From the NCBI GenBank assembly GCA_902464615.1, contig CABQKA010000010.1, positions 1 through 64,000 on the forward strand: a stretch of DNA of 64,000 nt, read 5' to 3'. This document shows positions 34,862-42,348 of the stretch, in pieces. Both the position numbers and the translations under genes were made by a program. The stretch comes from an uncultured Prevotella sp. Its GTDB lineage: Bacteria; Bacteroidota; Bacteroidia; Bacteroidales; Bacteroidaceae. How positions within the stretch are numbered: the first letter of the stretch is position 1; the number at the start of each line of letters is the position of its first letter. Below the pieces are notes generated by a model. It searched no databases. It had not been told where the DNA came from and saw only the letters and a list, made by a program, of their open reading frames with translations.

Positions 34862-35263
34862 TTACCTCTTCTCTGTAGTCGTTTCCTCAATCAGGCCACG
34901 CACTACTTTCAGTCCAGGTACCTCCTTTTCCAACTTCTTCATTTCCTCGAAATCACGTTGCGGCGTATCCAACGGAACTCGTAAAACCATCGTTATCATC
35001 GAAGCCTGCCCTGTTAACGATAAAGGCGCTACGCCGTTTTGGGGAACCACCTCCGCACATTTACGAATCGTGGCCCCTCGGCAAGGATTGATAGAACTCT
35101 TACGGGTCTTCGTTCCCCAGAAAGTGTTTACAGGCCCGCCGTTCTGCCAATGGTCAGAACCTCCGTCGGGAGCTTGGGCAAAACAACTGACAGCCGACAC
35201 CAATGCGGCAGAACTTAATAAAAACATTTTTTCAATATAGCTATTAATTTTTGATTTAGACAT
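34862..35263 (-). CDS. small secreted protein, unknown family, copy in the repeat-bounded block
   Basis: 133 residues. The hydrophobic segment MFLLSSAALVSAVSCFAQA looks like a signal peptide, with either ATG 35263 or ATG 35227 as start. The mature part has NPCRGATIRKCAEVV and then a C-terminal block FEEMKKLEKEVPGLKVVRG. Both blocks recur in the protein at 35699-36280 (NPCKGRTLRKLACVV and YDRFLKLERRTPGLTVVRD), so the two are paralogues. No known family is recognised. It is A+T-richer than the window, unlike its G+C-rich paralogue. A -7 element TATATTTG is at 35290-35297. Confidence 0.7.
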   Translation of the reverse strand: MSKSKINSYIEKMFLLSSAALVSAVSCFAQAPDGGSDHWQNGGPVNTFWGTKTRKSSINPCRGATIRKCAEVVPQNGVAPLSLTGQASMITMVLRVPLDTPQRDFEEMKKLEKEVPGLKVVRGLIEETTTEKR

Positions 35264-35289
35264 ACCTGCTCTTATCTTTAAGAGCTATG

Positions 35290-35297
35290 CAAATATA
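35290..35297 (-). promoter_or_regulatory. -7 promoter element of the small secreted protein gene
   Basis: TATATTTG on the minus strand, 26 nt before ATG 35263. Confidence 0.5.
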
Positions 35298-35397
35298 GAA
35301 AATGGAAATATACAGCGTACCACGGGGGCAGGCTAAAATGGTATGGCGTTTAGATAGTTTATCCATCGTTCAACGTATGCAAACATTCCGACCATGA

Positions 35398-35569
35398 ACG
35401 CGGCCGGGAATTATACTTCGTTTACCTGCGTGCGCACCACGCGCCCGAACGGGCGAAACGCGGCAGCGCGGCGCCGCCGCCCGGACGGCGGACCGCGGGC
35501 GCACGGGCCTTAGCCCCGTAAGCACCGGGCCTATCCCCGTGCGAAGCGGGCTTAGGCCTGTGCGGGACG
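35398..35569. repeat. 172-bp direct repeat, copy 2
   Basis: Same orientation as 32821-32992, one visible mismatch. The two copies bound a 2.4-kb block holding the thioredoxin-propeller and small secreted protein genes. Confidence 0.92.
35505..35559. repeat. 21-bp near-palindrome array F (3 units)
   Basis: Same three units as array E, starting at 35505, 35526 and 35547, carried by copy 2 of the 172-bp repeat. Confidence 0.85.
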
Positions 35570-35601
35570 GGACGCCGGATGCCGGACGTGCCCGCGCTTC
35601 C

Positions 35602-35660
35602 GGCAAAAATAAAAATGCCCTCCGGCGGCTGCCCCCACGAAGGGAGGCTGCCCGGAGGGC
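35602..35660 (-). terminator. terminator of the second small secreted protein gene
   Basis: A stem with outer arms 35617-35625 and 35652-35660 (GCCCTCCGG) and further internal pairing is followed on the minus strand by ATTTTTATTTTTG. Confidence 0.75.
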
Positions 35661-35698
35661 TGGAAAAGCATGCGGAAAAAGCGGAAACGGCCGCCCAC

Positions 35699-36280
35699 TC
35701 AACGCTGTACGACTGCGGCCGGCCCGGGGGTGAAGTCGCGCACGACGGTGAGGCCGGGCGTGCGGCGCTCCAGCTTCAGAAAGCGGTCGTAAAGCTCGTC
35801 GGACGTGTCGGCAGGAATGTGCATGATGACGACGGGATGGCGCAGGCCGTCGGCCGCCGGCTGGGTCCACGTGCCGGGATAGACCACGCACGCCAGTTTC
35901 CGGAGCGTGCGTCCCTTGCAGGGATTGGGCAGGCGGGGCACGACGCGCTCACCGTAGTAGTAGCACGTAAGTGTGTCGCCGGGCTGGCTGGGCAATTCGG
36001 ACGGACTGGTGGCCGCCACGGGCGTCATGCGGTCCGCGGTCCAGTTGGCGTGAAGCGGTACCGGGGCCGAATGGTTCCTAAATCCGGTAGCTGCGGTGTC
36101 TTGACGAAGGCGCTCCGCGGCGGGAGCGGTACTTACCATGCCAGGGTGGGATGCCATCTCTCCGCCGGCCGCGGGCTGGCCGGGCCAGTCCGCGGTGAAG
36201 GCGGCCTGCGCCGCCTGTGCCTTGGCCGGCAGCGTGATGGCCAAGGCAAGCAATGCCATACAGAAAGAATAACGTTTCAT
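35699..36280 (-). CDS. small secreted protein, paralogue of 34862-35263
   Basis: 193 residues. Signal peptide (MKRYSFCMALLALAITLPAKAQA), then about 85 residues of Ala/Pro/Thr-rich sequence without clear motif, then the conserved C-terminal part: LPNPCKGRTLRKLACVVYP and HIPADTSDELYDRFLKLERRTPGLTVVRDF. The paralogue lacks the N-terminal low-complexity part. Two Cys (in NPCKG and in KLACVV) are the likeliest functional residues. No family is recognised. It has its own -7 element at 36334-36341 and a terminator, so it is a single-gene unit. Confidence 0.7.
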   Translation of the reverse strand: MKRYSFCMALLALAITLPAKAQAAQAAFTADWPGQPAAGGEMASHPGMVSTAPAAERLRQDTAATGFRNHSAPVPLHANWTADRMTPVAATSPSELPSQPGDTLTCYYYGERVVPRLPNPCKGRTLRKLACVVYPGTWTQPAADGLRHPVVIMHIPADTSDELYDRFLKLERRTPGLTVVRDFTPGPAAVVQR

Positions 36281-36333
36281 AGGCTGATAACAAGATTAAA
36301 TAGACCGGATGCCCTAGGGACACCGGACAAAGG

Positions 36334-36341
36334 CAAAAATA
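36334..36341 (-). promoter_or_regulatory. -7 promoter element of the second small secreted protein gene
   Basis: TATTTTTG on the minus strand, 53 nt before the ATG. Confidence 0.5.
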
Positions 36342-36496
36342 GGCAATTCCCTCCATATTTTTCCATGTCCGTCCCCAAAATCCGTGTCCGTTTCAAAAAT
36401 TATGTTTACGCCGCAGGCCGGCAGGGGCGGCAGCGCAAGGACGGGAGCGGGCGCCCGGAGCGGGGATGCAGGCCGGGGGCGCGTGTGCCGTTACGC

Positions 36497-36533
36497 AAAA
36501 TCCCCGCTGCGGACAAACCGCTGCGGGGATTTT
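36497..36533. terminator. terminator of frdCAB
   Basis: An 11-bp stem (36497-36507 with 36523-36533, AAAATCCCCGC) with T-rich ends on both strands lies 40 bp past the frdB stop. Confidence 0.85.
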
Positions 36534-36573
36534 CACACATATAGTGGCCTTTTCAGGCGATATTAGCCGATAA

Positions 36574-37332
36574 TCAGTCGTGCATCTTGGCTTTGATGAA
36601 CTCGCGGTTGAGGCGGGCAATGTTGGACACCGTCTCGTTCTTGGGGCATACGGCCTCGCAGGCGCGGGTGTTGGTGCAGTTGCCGAAGCCCAGCTCGTCC
36701 ATCTTGGCCACCATGGCCTTGGCGCGGCGGGCGGCTTCGGGGCGTCCCTGGGGCAGGAGTGCGAACTGGCTCACCTTGGAGCTGACGAAGAGCATGGCCG
36801 AGCCGTTCTTGCAGGCGGCGACACATGCGCCGCAACCTATGCACGTGGCGCAGTCCATGGCCTCGTCGGCGTTTTCCTTCGGGATGAGGATGCTGTTGGC
36901 GTCCTGCGGTGCGCCGGTGCGCACGCTGATGTAGCCGCCGGCGGCCTGGATTTTGTCGAATGCGGAGCGGTCTACCATGCAGTCCTTGATGACGGGGAAT
37001 GCGGCCGAGCGCCACGGTTCGACGGTGATGACGTCGCCGTCGTTGAAGCGGCGCATGTAGAGCTGGCAGGTGGTGGCGCCGCGCTCGGTCTTGCCGTGGG
37101 GCGTGCCGTTGATGTAGAGCGAGCACATGCCGCAGATGCCTTCGCGGCAGTCGTGGTCGAATACGAACGGTTCCTTGCCTTCTTCGATAAGCTCCTCGTT
37201 GAGGATGTCGAGCATCTCCAGGAAGGAGGTGTCGTCGGGGATGTCGTGCATCTGGCGCTCCTCGAAATGGCCGGCGTCCTTAGGCCCGTTCTGCTTCCAA
37301 TATTTCAGGGTGAAACTAATATTCTTTGCCAT
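36574..37332 (-). CDS. frdB: fumarate reductase / succinate dehydrogenase iron-sulfur subunit
   Basis: 252 residues. It carries electrons between the cytochrome b and flavoprotein subunits. The [2Fe-2S] ligands are in CREGICGMCSL followed by ATTCQLY, and the C-terminal cluster ligands are in CATCIGCGACVAAC and CTNTRACEAVCP. The protein is peripheral on the cytosolic side of the membrane. It is the last gene of the operon, 37 bp after frdA. In Bacteroidales the complex mainly reduces fumarate during anaerobic growth, so fumarate reductase is the likelier working direction, although sequence alone does not fix it. Confidence 0.96.
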   Translation of the reverse strand: MAKNISFTLKYWKQNGPKDAGHFEERQMHDIPDDTSFLEMLDILNEELIEEGKEPFVFDHDCREGICGMCSLYINGTPHGKTERGATTCQLYMRRFNDGDVITVEPWRSAAFPVIKDCMVDRSAFDKIQAAGGYISVRTGAPQDANSILIPKENADEAMDCATCIGCGACVAACKNGSAMLFVSSKVSQFALLPQGRPEAARRAKAMVAKMDELGFGNCTNTRACEAVCPKNETVSNIARLNREFIKAKMHD

Positions 37333-37369
37333 GTTGGTAATGCTTTTGGATGGGGAATACTACTACGAA

Positions 37370-39310
37370 TTAATTCTTATAGTTGCGGGTCTTGACCTCG
37401 ATGGCCTCGTACTTGAGAGGCTCGGTGTACTTGACGGGAGCTTTGCCCTCGCCCTGGTATTCCCAGCAGCTGACATAGAAACAGTTGGCATCATCGCGCT
37501 TGGCCTCGCCGTCCTCCGTCTGGTATTCCTCGCGGAAGTGTCCGCCGCAGCTCTCGTTGCGGTTGAGGGCATCGTAGGCGATGAGCTGTCCCATCGTGAT
37601 GAAGTCGTTGAGGCGCAGGGCTTTGTCCAGCTCGACGTTGACGCCTTCGAGTTTCGGGATGAAGAGGTTGGTCTCAAACTCCTTGCGGATGTCCTTGAGC
37701 TTGTCGAGTGCCGTCTCCAGGCCTTCCTTGGTGCGCGCCATGCCGACGTATTCCCACATGACGTGGCCCAGCTCCTTGTGGATGCTGTCCACGGAGCGCT
37801 TGCCGTTGATGCCCATGAGGTGGTCTATGCGGGCCTGCACGCTCTTCTCGGTCTCGACGAACTCGGGAAGGTCGGTGGAGAAGCGGGGCACGGTGATCTG
37901 GTCGCTGAGGTAGTTCTGGATGGTATAGGGCAGGACGAAGTAGCCGTCGGCCAGACCCTGCATGAGCGCGGAAGCACCGAGACGGTTGGCGCCGTGGTCG
38001 GAGAAGTTGCACTCGCCGATGGCGAAGAGGCCGGGGATATTCGTAGAAAGCTCGTAGTCTACCCACAGGCCGCCCATGGTATAGTGGATGGCGGGGTAAA
38101 TCATCATCGGGTTGTCGTAGGGAGACTCGTCGGTGATTTCCTCGTACATGTCGAAGAGGTTGCCGTAGCGTGCTTCCACAACATCGCGGCCCAGGCGCTC
38201 GATGGCCTCGGAGAAGTCGAGGAACACGGCCAGGCCGGTGCTGTTGACACCGAAGCCCTTGTCGCAACGCTCCTTGGCGGCGCGGCTGGCCACGTCGCGG
38301 GGCACGAGGTTACCGAAGGCCGGGTAGCGGCGCTCCAGGTAGTAGTCGCGGTCTTCCTCTGGGATGTCGCGGCCCTTGATTTCGCCGCGCTGGAGCTTCT
38401 TGGCGTCCTCCAGTTTCTTAGGCACCCAGATGCGGCCGTCATTGCGCAGGGACTCTGACATAAGGGTCAGCTTCGACTGCTTGTCGCCGTGTACGGGGAT
38501 GCAGGTGGGGTGAATCTGCACGAAGGCGGGGTTGGCGAAGTAGGCGCCTTTGCGGTAGGCGGCGATAGCGGCCGTGCAGTTGCAGCCCATGGCGTTCGTG
38601 GAGAGGAAGTAGGTGTTGCCGTAGCCGCCCGTAGCCAGCACGACTGCGTGCGCGGCGAAGCGTTCCAGTTTGCCGGTCACCAGGTTGCGGGCGATAATGC
38701 CGCGGGCGCGGCCGTCTACGATCACGACGTCCTGCATCTCATAGCGGCAGTAGAGCTTTACGGTGCCGGCGTGTACCTGGCGCATCAGTGCGGAGTAGGC
38801 GCCGAGCAGGAGCTGCTGCCCCGTCTGTCCCTTGGCGTAGAACGTGCGGCTCACCTGCACGCCGCCGAAGGAGCGGTTGGCCAACAGGCCACCGTACTCG
38901 CGGGCAAAGGGCACACCCTGGGCAACACACTGGTCGATGATGTTGGCACTGACCTCGGCCAGACGGTAAACATTGGCTTCGCGGGCACGGTAGTCGCCGC
39001 CCTTCACGGTGTCATAGAACAGGCGGTACACGGAGTCGCCGTCGTTCTGGTAGTTCTTGGCTGCGTTGATACCGCCCTGTGCGGCGATGGAGTGGGCGCG
39101 GCGGGGCGAATCCTGGATGCAGAAGTTGAACACCTTGAAGCCCATCTCGCCGAGCGAGGCTGCCGCGCTGGCGCCAGCCAGACCCGTGCCGACCACAATG
39201 ATGTCGAGCTTGCGCTTGTTGGCCGGGTTCACCAGTTTCTGGTGTGCTTTATAATTGGTCCACTTTTGGGAAATAGGACCTTCGGGAATTTTGGAATCTA
39301 TGTTTGCCAT
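37370..39310 (-). CDS. frdA: fumarate reductase / succinate dehydrogenase flavoprotein subunit
   Basis: 646 residues, the catalytic subunit. The FAD-binding loop VVGTGLAGASAAASLGEMGF begins near residue 36. HSIAAQGGINAAKNY near residue 72 contains the His that binds FAD covalently in the family. GGLWVDYELSTNIPGLFAIGECNFSDHGANRLG is the second FAD and active-site region. The length is that of the Bacteroidales/Wolinella type B enzyme. It is the middle gene of frdCAB. Confidence 0.97.
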   Translation of the reverse strand: MANIDSKIPEGPISQKWTNYKAHQKLVNPANKRKLDIIVVGTGLAGASAAASLGEMGFKVFNFCIQDSPRRAHSIAAQGGINAAKNYQNDGDSVYRLFYDTVKGGDYRAREANVYRLAEVSANIIDQCVAQGVPFAREYGGLLANRSFGGVQVSRTFYAKGQTGQQLLLGAYSALMRQVHAGTVKLYCRYEMQDVVIVDGRARGIIARNLVTGKLERFAAHAVVLATGGYGNTYFLSTNAMGCNCTAAIAAYRKGAYFANPAFVQIHPTCIPVHGDKQSKLTLMSESLRNDGRIWVPKKLEDAKKLQRGEIKGRDIPEEDRDYYLERRYPAFGNLVPRDVASRAAKERCDKGFGVNSTGLAVFLDFSEAIERLGRDVVEARYGNLFDMYEEITDESPYDNPMMIYPAIHYTMGGLWVDYELSTNIPGLFAIGECNFSDHGANRLGASALMQGLADGYFVLPYTIQNYLSDQITVPRFSTDLPEFVETEKSVQARIDHLMGINGKRSVDSIHKELGHVMWEYVGMARTKEGLETALDKLKDIRKEFETNLFIPKLEGVNVELDKALRLNDFITMGQLIAYDALNRNESCGGHFREEYQTEDGEAKRDDANCFYVSCWEYQGEGKAPVKYTEPLKYEAIEVKTRNYKN

Positions 39311-39347
39311 GACGGTTTTGTTTTAAGGATTAATGAGTCCCGGAGAC

Positions 39348-40067
39348 TTACAGGGAGTAGCAGCCGCTGCCTGCGACGCAGCCGCCGAAGAAGCAGTAGT
39401 AGAGGGCGACCACTACGAATATGAGCATGAGGACCGTGACGTAGGCCATGCCGATCGTCTTCCAGCGGTTGAACCAAATCTTGTTGTTCAGGCCGAGCGT
39501 CTGGAACGCGCTCCAGAAGCCGTGCGTGAGGTGGAACCATACGGCGACGAACCACACGATGTAAAGCACCGTGAAGACGGGCTGCGAGAAGGTGTAGGCC
39601 ATGATACCCGCACCGTCCGTCGGGTCATAAATCTTGCCGCCCAGCGTCACTTCGGCCGCGTGGCCCTGTACGATTTCGGCAAGCATCATGTTGGCCCAGA
39701 AGTTGTAAAGGTGGAGCAACAGGCCGAGCACCACGATGACGCCGAGCACGAACATGTTCTGCGACGCCCATTCCACGGTGGAGGGCTTGGAGGTGACGGC
39801 ATAGCGGTTGTTGCCGCGGGCCTTGCGGTTCTGCAACGTCAGGATGATGGCATAGACGAAGTGGAGCACCACGAGCGCTGCCAGGATGACGGTTGCAAGC
39901 ACGGCGTACCAGTTCGCGCCCAACGCCGCGCAGACAGCGTTATAGGCATCCGCGGAGAACAGGGCAACCAAGTTCATGCACGCATGAAAGGTCAGGAACA
40001 GGATGAGTGCTATGCCCGTCACCGACATAATCACTTTCCGTCCGATAGATGAATTAGTTAACCACAT
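39348..40067 (-). CDS. frdC: fumarate reductase / succinate dehydrogenase cytochrome b subunit
   Basis: 239 residues with five membrane helices and conserved His residues (among others in FLTFHACMN, VVLHFVYAI, LLLHLYNF and VWFHLTHGFW) fitting a diheme, single-subunit anchor of the Wolinella/Bacteroides kind. It links the menaquinone pool to frdA/frdB. It is the first gene of the operon and starts at ATG 40067, 86 nt after a strong promoter. Confidence 0.95.
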   Translation of the reverse strand: MWLTNSSIGRKVIMSVTGIALILFLTFHACMNLVALFSADAYNAVCAALGANWYAVLATVILAALVVLHFVYAIILTLQNRKARGNNRYAVTSKPSTVEWASQNMFVLGVIVVLGLLLHLYNFWANMMLAEIVQGHAAEVTLGGKIYDPTDGAGIMAYTFSQPVFTVLYIVWFVAVWFHLTHGFWSAFQTLGLNNKIWFNRWKTIGMAYVTVLMLIFVVVALYYCFFGGCVAGSGCYSL

Positions 40068-40152
40068 AAAAGATTGAATTAAGTTGATATTTAATAAATT
40101 GTTTTCCCATTCCTGGCTAACGGCCCGTGCAACAGGTGTCCATTTTACCCTG

Positions 40153-40183
40153 CAAAATTAAGGCATTTCTCGGGCACGGCAAA
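40153..40183 (-). promoter_or_regulatory. promoter of frdCAB
   Basis: On the minus strand TAATTTTG (40160-40153) is preceded by TTTG (40183-40180) with a 19-nt spacer. It is one of the two best consensus matches in the window. Confidence 0.78.
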
Positions 40184-40220
40184 AAAAAGCATGAAAAAAG
40201 TATAAACCGGCGCGGACGCT

Positions 40221-40287
40221 CCTCGCTCGGGCGGGGCTAAGGCCCGGAGCGAGGGGGCTAAGGCCTGTGGCAACGGGCCTTAGCCCC
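40221..40287. repeat. 21-bp near-palindrome array G (3 units)
   Basis: Units start at 40233 (GGGGCTAAGGCCC), 40254 (GGGGCTAAGGCCT) and 40275 (GGGCCTTAGCCCC), 21 bp apart. The flanks 40221-40231 and 40243-40254 are inverted repeats with a 1-nt bulge. The array lies between the 5' side of frdC and the 3' end of pdxB. Confidence 0.85.
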
Positions 40288-40312
40288 GTGCGTGGCGGCG
40301 CTATTGCCGGTT

Positions 40313-41398
40313 TCAGTCGTCGGCCTCGCGGCGCAGGGGGTAGTCGCCGCGCAGCCGTTCGAAATCCGCGGGCCGGGCCCGGAGGGCGTCGCTGTCGCGG
40401 CGGGGGTCGTAGAGGCGAAGACACTCCGCCGCCGCAGCGCTGCATCCCGAGGGGACGGGGACGGACGGATAGTAGCGGTAGCCGGCGGGCAACTGCGGCG
40501 GCGCTATGCCGAAGCGGCACGGTTGCCCGAAATGGGCGGCCACGGCTTCGAGGGCCATCCGCGTGCCGGCGGCCTTGCCGTCGGCCGAATAGCCCGCGAT
40601 GTGGGGTGTGGCAAGGTAGGCCCGGCGGAGCAGGCGAAGGTCGATGGCGGGTTCGTGTTCCCACGTGTCGATGACGGCCGGCCCGGCCTGCCCTTCGTCC
40701 AGGGCGTGGAGCAGGGCTTCCGTGTCGACCACCTCCCCGCGGCTGGCGTTGATCACGACGGGCCGGCGGCGCAAGGCGCGGAAAAAGTCCGGGCCGGCCA
40801 GGTGGAAGGTGGCGTGCGGCCCGGTGCGGACGAGCGGCGTATGGAAGGTGACGACGTCGGCCAGGCGGGCGACGTCGGCCAGCGTGGCCGTGCATTCCCG
40901 CGCCGGGCAGAGGACTTCCACGCCGGCGGGCATCTGCACGCTGCCTTTGAGGCGGGGCGGGTCGCACAACAGCAGTTCGCAGCCCCATCGGCGCAGTTCC
41001 GCCGCCACACGGCTGCCCACGTGGCCGACGCCGACAATGCCCACGCGGCAACCGTCGAGCCGCAAGCGGCCCTCGGCCTCGAGCAGGAGCAGGCTGTTGC
41101 GCACGTACTGCGCCACGCTCCCGGCGTTGCAGCCCGGACAGTTGGTCCACCCGATGCCGGCCTCGCGCAAATAGCCGGTGTCCAAGTGGTCGAAGCCGAT
41201 GGTGGCCGTCGCGATGAAGCGGACGCGGCTGCCTTCAAGCAGCGCACGGTCGCAGCGGGTGCGGGTGCGTACCACCAGGGCGTCGGCCCGGCGCACGTCG
41301 TCCGCCGTGATGGCCGCGCCGGGCAGATAGTCGGCCGTACCGAGCTGCTCGGCACGGCCGCGCGCGTAAGGTATCTTGTCGTCAATGACGAGGTGCAT
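40313..41398 (-). CDS. pdxB: 4-phosphoerythronate dehydrogenase
   Basis: 361 residues, D-2-hydroxyacid dehydrogenase superfamily. It oxidises 4-phosphoerythronate in vitamin B6 (PLP) synthesis. The N-terminus MHLVIDDKIPYARG is the PdxB opening, ATIGFDHLD and NCPGCNAGSVAQYV are family blocks, VGIVGVGHVGSRVA near residue 118 binds NAD, and DTWEHEP holds the catalytic His. The C-terminal part resembles the PdxB dimerisation domain. It is the last gene of a four-gene operon, 18 bp after the DUF3108 gene. Confidence 0.93.
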   Translation of the reverse strand: MHLVIDDKIPYARGRAEQLGTADYLPGAAITADDVRRADALVVRTRTRCDRALLEGSRVRFIATATIGFDHLDTGYLREAGIGWTNCPGCNAGSVAQYVRNSLLLLEAEGRLRLDGCRVGIVGVGHVGSRVAAELRRWGCELLLCDPPRLKGSVQMPAGVEVLCPARECTATLADVARLADVVTFHTPLVRTGPHATFHLAGPDFFRALRRRPVVINASRGEVVDTEALLHALDEGQAGPAVIDTWEHEPAIDLRLLRRAYLATPHIAGYSADGKAAGTRMALEAVAAHFGQPCRFGIAPPQLPAGYRYYPSVPVPSGCSAAAAECLRLYDPRRDSDALRARPADFERLRGDYPLRREADD

Positions 41399-41416
41399 GT
41401 GCCTTGCCTTTTCGGA

Positions 41417-42244
41417 TTATTTCAGTTTGGCGGTCTGCGGGTTGCGCAGGCCGGTGGCGCCTTTGAGGAAAGCCTTGGCCGAACCGAAGTTCAGGTACAT
41501 GTCCAGGCGCACGGGAAGATGGTTCGCGTCGTCCGTCACGTAGAAGGTGACGACTTCTTCCTCCTTTCCCGACTTTTTGTTTTTTTCCACATAGGAAAAG
41601 ACCAGGCAGCGGTATTCCGTGCCGGAGTCTTCCATTTTGAACTTCTCCTTTCCGCGGTAAATGATGGACTGCCACTCGTAGTTGTGGCCGTCGGCCATGA
41701 GGAAGGCAATGCGGTGCCCCACCTTATAGTCCTTCGGGTCGAACGAGCGGGCACGCAGCAACATGCTAATCATATCGTAGGCGCAATAGGCGCTTGTATG
41801 GGTGCTGTACTGGGGCTCTTCGTCGTTCTTCTGGTAACGCATCTTCACCTGGCTTTTCCCGTTGGGATAGGAATACCATACTTCGTTGCGGCGGTAGGTC
41901 TTTCCCTCGAGCGCTCCTTTCCTATAATATAAGGGGGAGAGGTTGGTGTGACAGTAGGCAAGCAGTGTGTCCCGCATGACGAAGAAGCGGTCGGCCTTCT
42001 TCGAGCCGCGGGTGATGAGGTAGCTGCGGTAGGCCGGATGCCCCTGGTAGGTGGTCATCGTCGTGTTCATCGAGGCCGAGCCTACCTTAATCCAGACGAA
42101 CTGCCAGTTGAAATAAAGGTCGTATATCAACGTCTCGCCGCTCTTGAAGGCCGTATTGGGCGAGGAACACTGCGCCCGGGCCGTCCGGGGCATGGCGAAG
42201 GCCAGCAGGCCACAGGCCGCCAATAAGAGAAAGATTCTTTTCAT
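41417..42244 (-). CDS. DUF3108 domain-containing secreted protein
   Basis: 275 residues. Signal peptide (MKRIFLLLAACGLLAFAMPRTARA, cut before QCSSP). The mature part has FKSGETLIYDLYFNWQFVWIKVGSASM and VTDDANHLPVRLDMYLNFGSAKAFL, the two ends of the DUF3108 fold, a periplasmic or surface domain of unknown role often placed in envelope operons. The ATG at 42244 is chosen for the signal peptide; an in-frame start far upstream would run into the previous gene's end. It is the third gene of the operon. Confidence 0.88.
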   Translation of the reverse strand: MKRIFLLLAACGLLAFAMPRTARAQCSSPNTAFKSGETLIYDLYFNWQFVWIKVGSASMNTTMTTYQGHPAYRSYLITRGSKKADRFFVMRDTLLAYCHTNLSPLYYRKGALEGKTYRRNEVWYSYPNGKSQVKMRYQKNDEEPQYSTHTSAYCAYDMISMLLRARSFDPKDYKVGHRIAFLMADGHNYEWQSIIYRGKEKFKMEDSGTEYRCLVFSYVEKNKKSGKEEEVVTFYVTDDANHLPVRLDMYLNFGSAKAFLKGATGLRNPQTAKLK

Positions 42245-42291
42245 ATTCACTTTATGCTTGAAGTTTGCTTGGTAATGGGGACGGACGTGCC

Positions 42292-42348
42292 GGCACGCTT
42301 CAGCACCCGAGTTCGCGCCCGGGCACAGTTCAGCGTCCGAGTTCGCGC
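42292..42348. repeat. 30-bp tandem duplication across a stop codon
   Basis: A ~27-nt segment (42292-42318 and 42322-42348, four mismatches) is repeated at a 30-bp period, exactly ten codons. The first stop of the Ig-like lipoprotein gene lies in one copy, and the other copy contains a second in-frame stop after a repeated GREL-type ending. Confidence 0.75.

Larger units (their letters stand above)
35264..35698. other. intergenic region with second copy of the 172-bp repeat
   Basis: It holds the promoter element of the small-protein gene (35290-35297), an A+T-rich stretch, the second 172-bp repeat with array F, and the terminator of the paralogous gene (35602-35660). No gene is supported. Confidence 0.7.

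Noticed and set aside
40158..41150. 330-codon open frame over pdxB in another frame
   Set aside because: Shadow of pdxB; the TGLRPV/TGLSPL peptides come from array G at its end.
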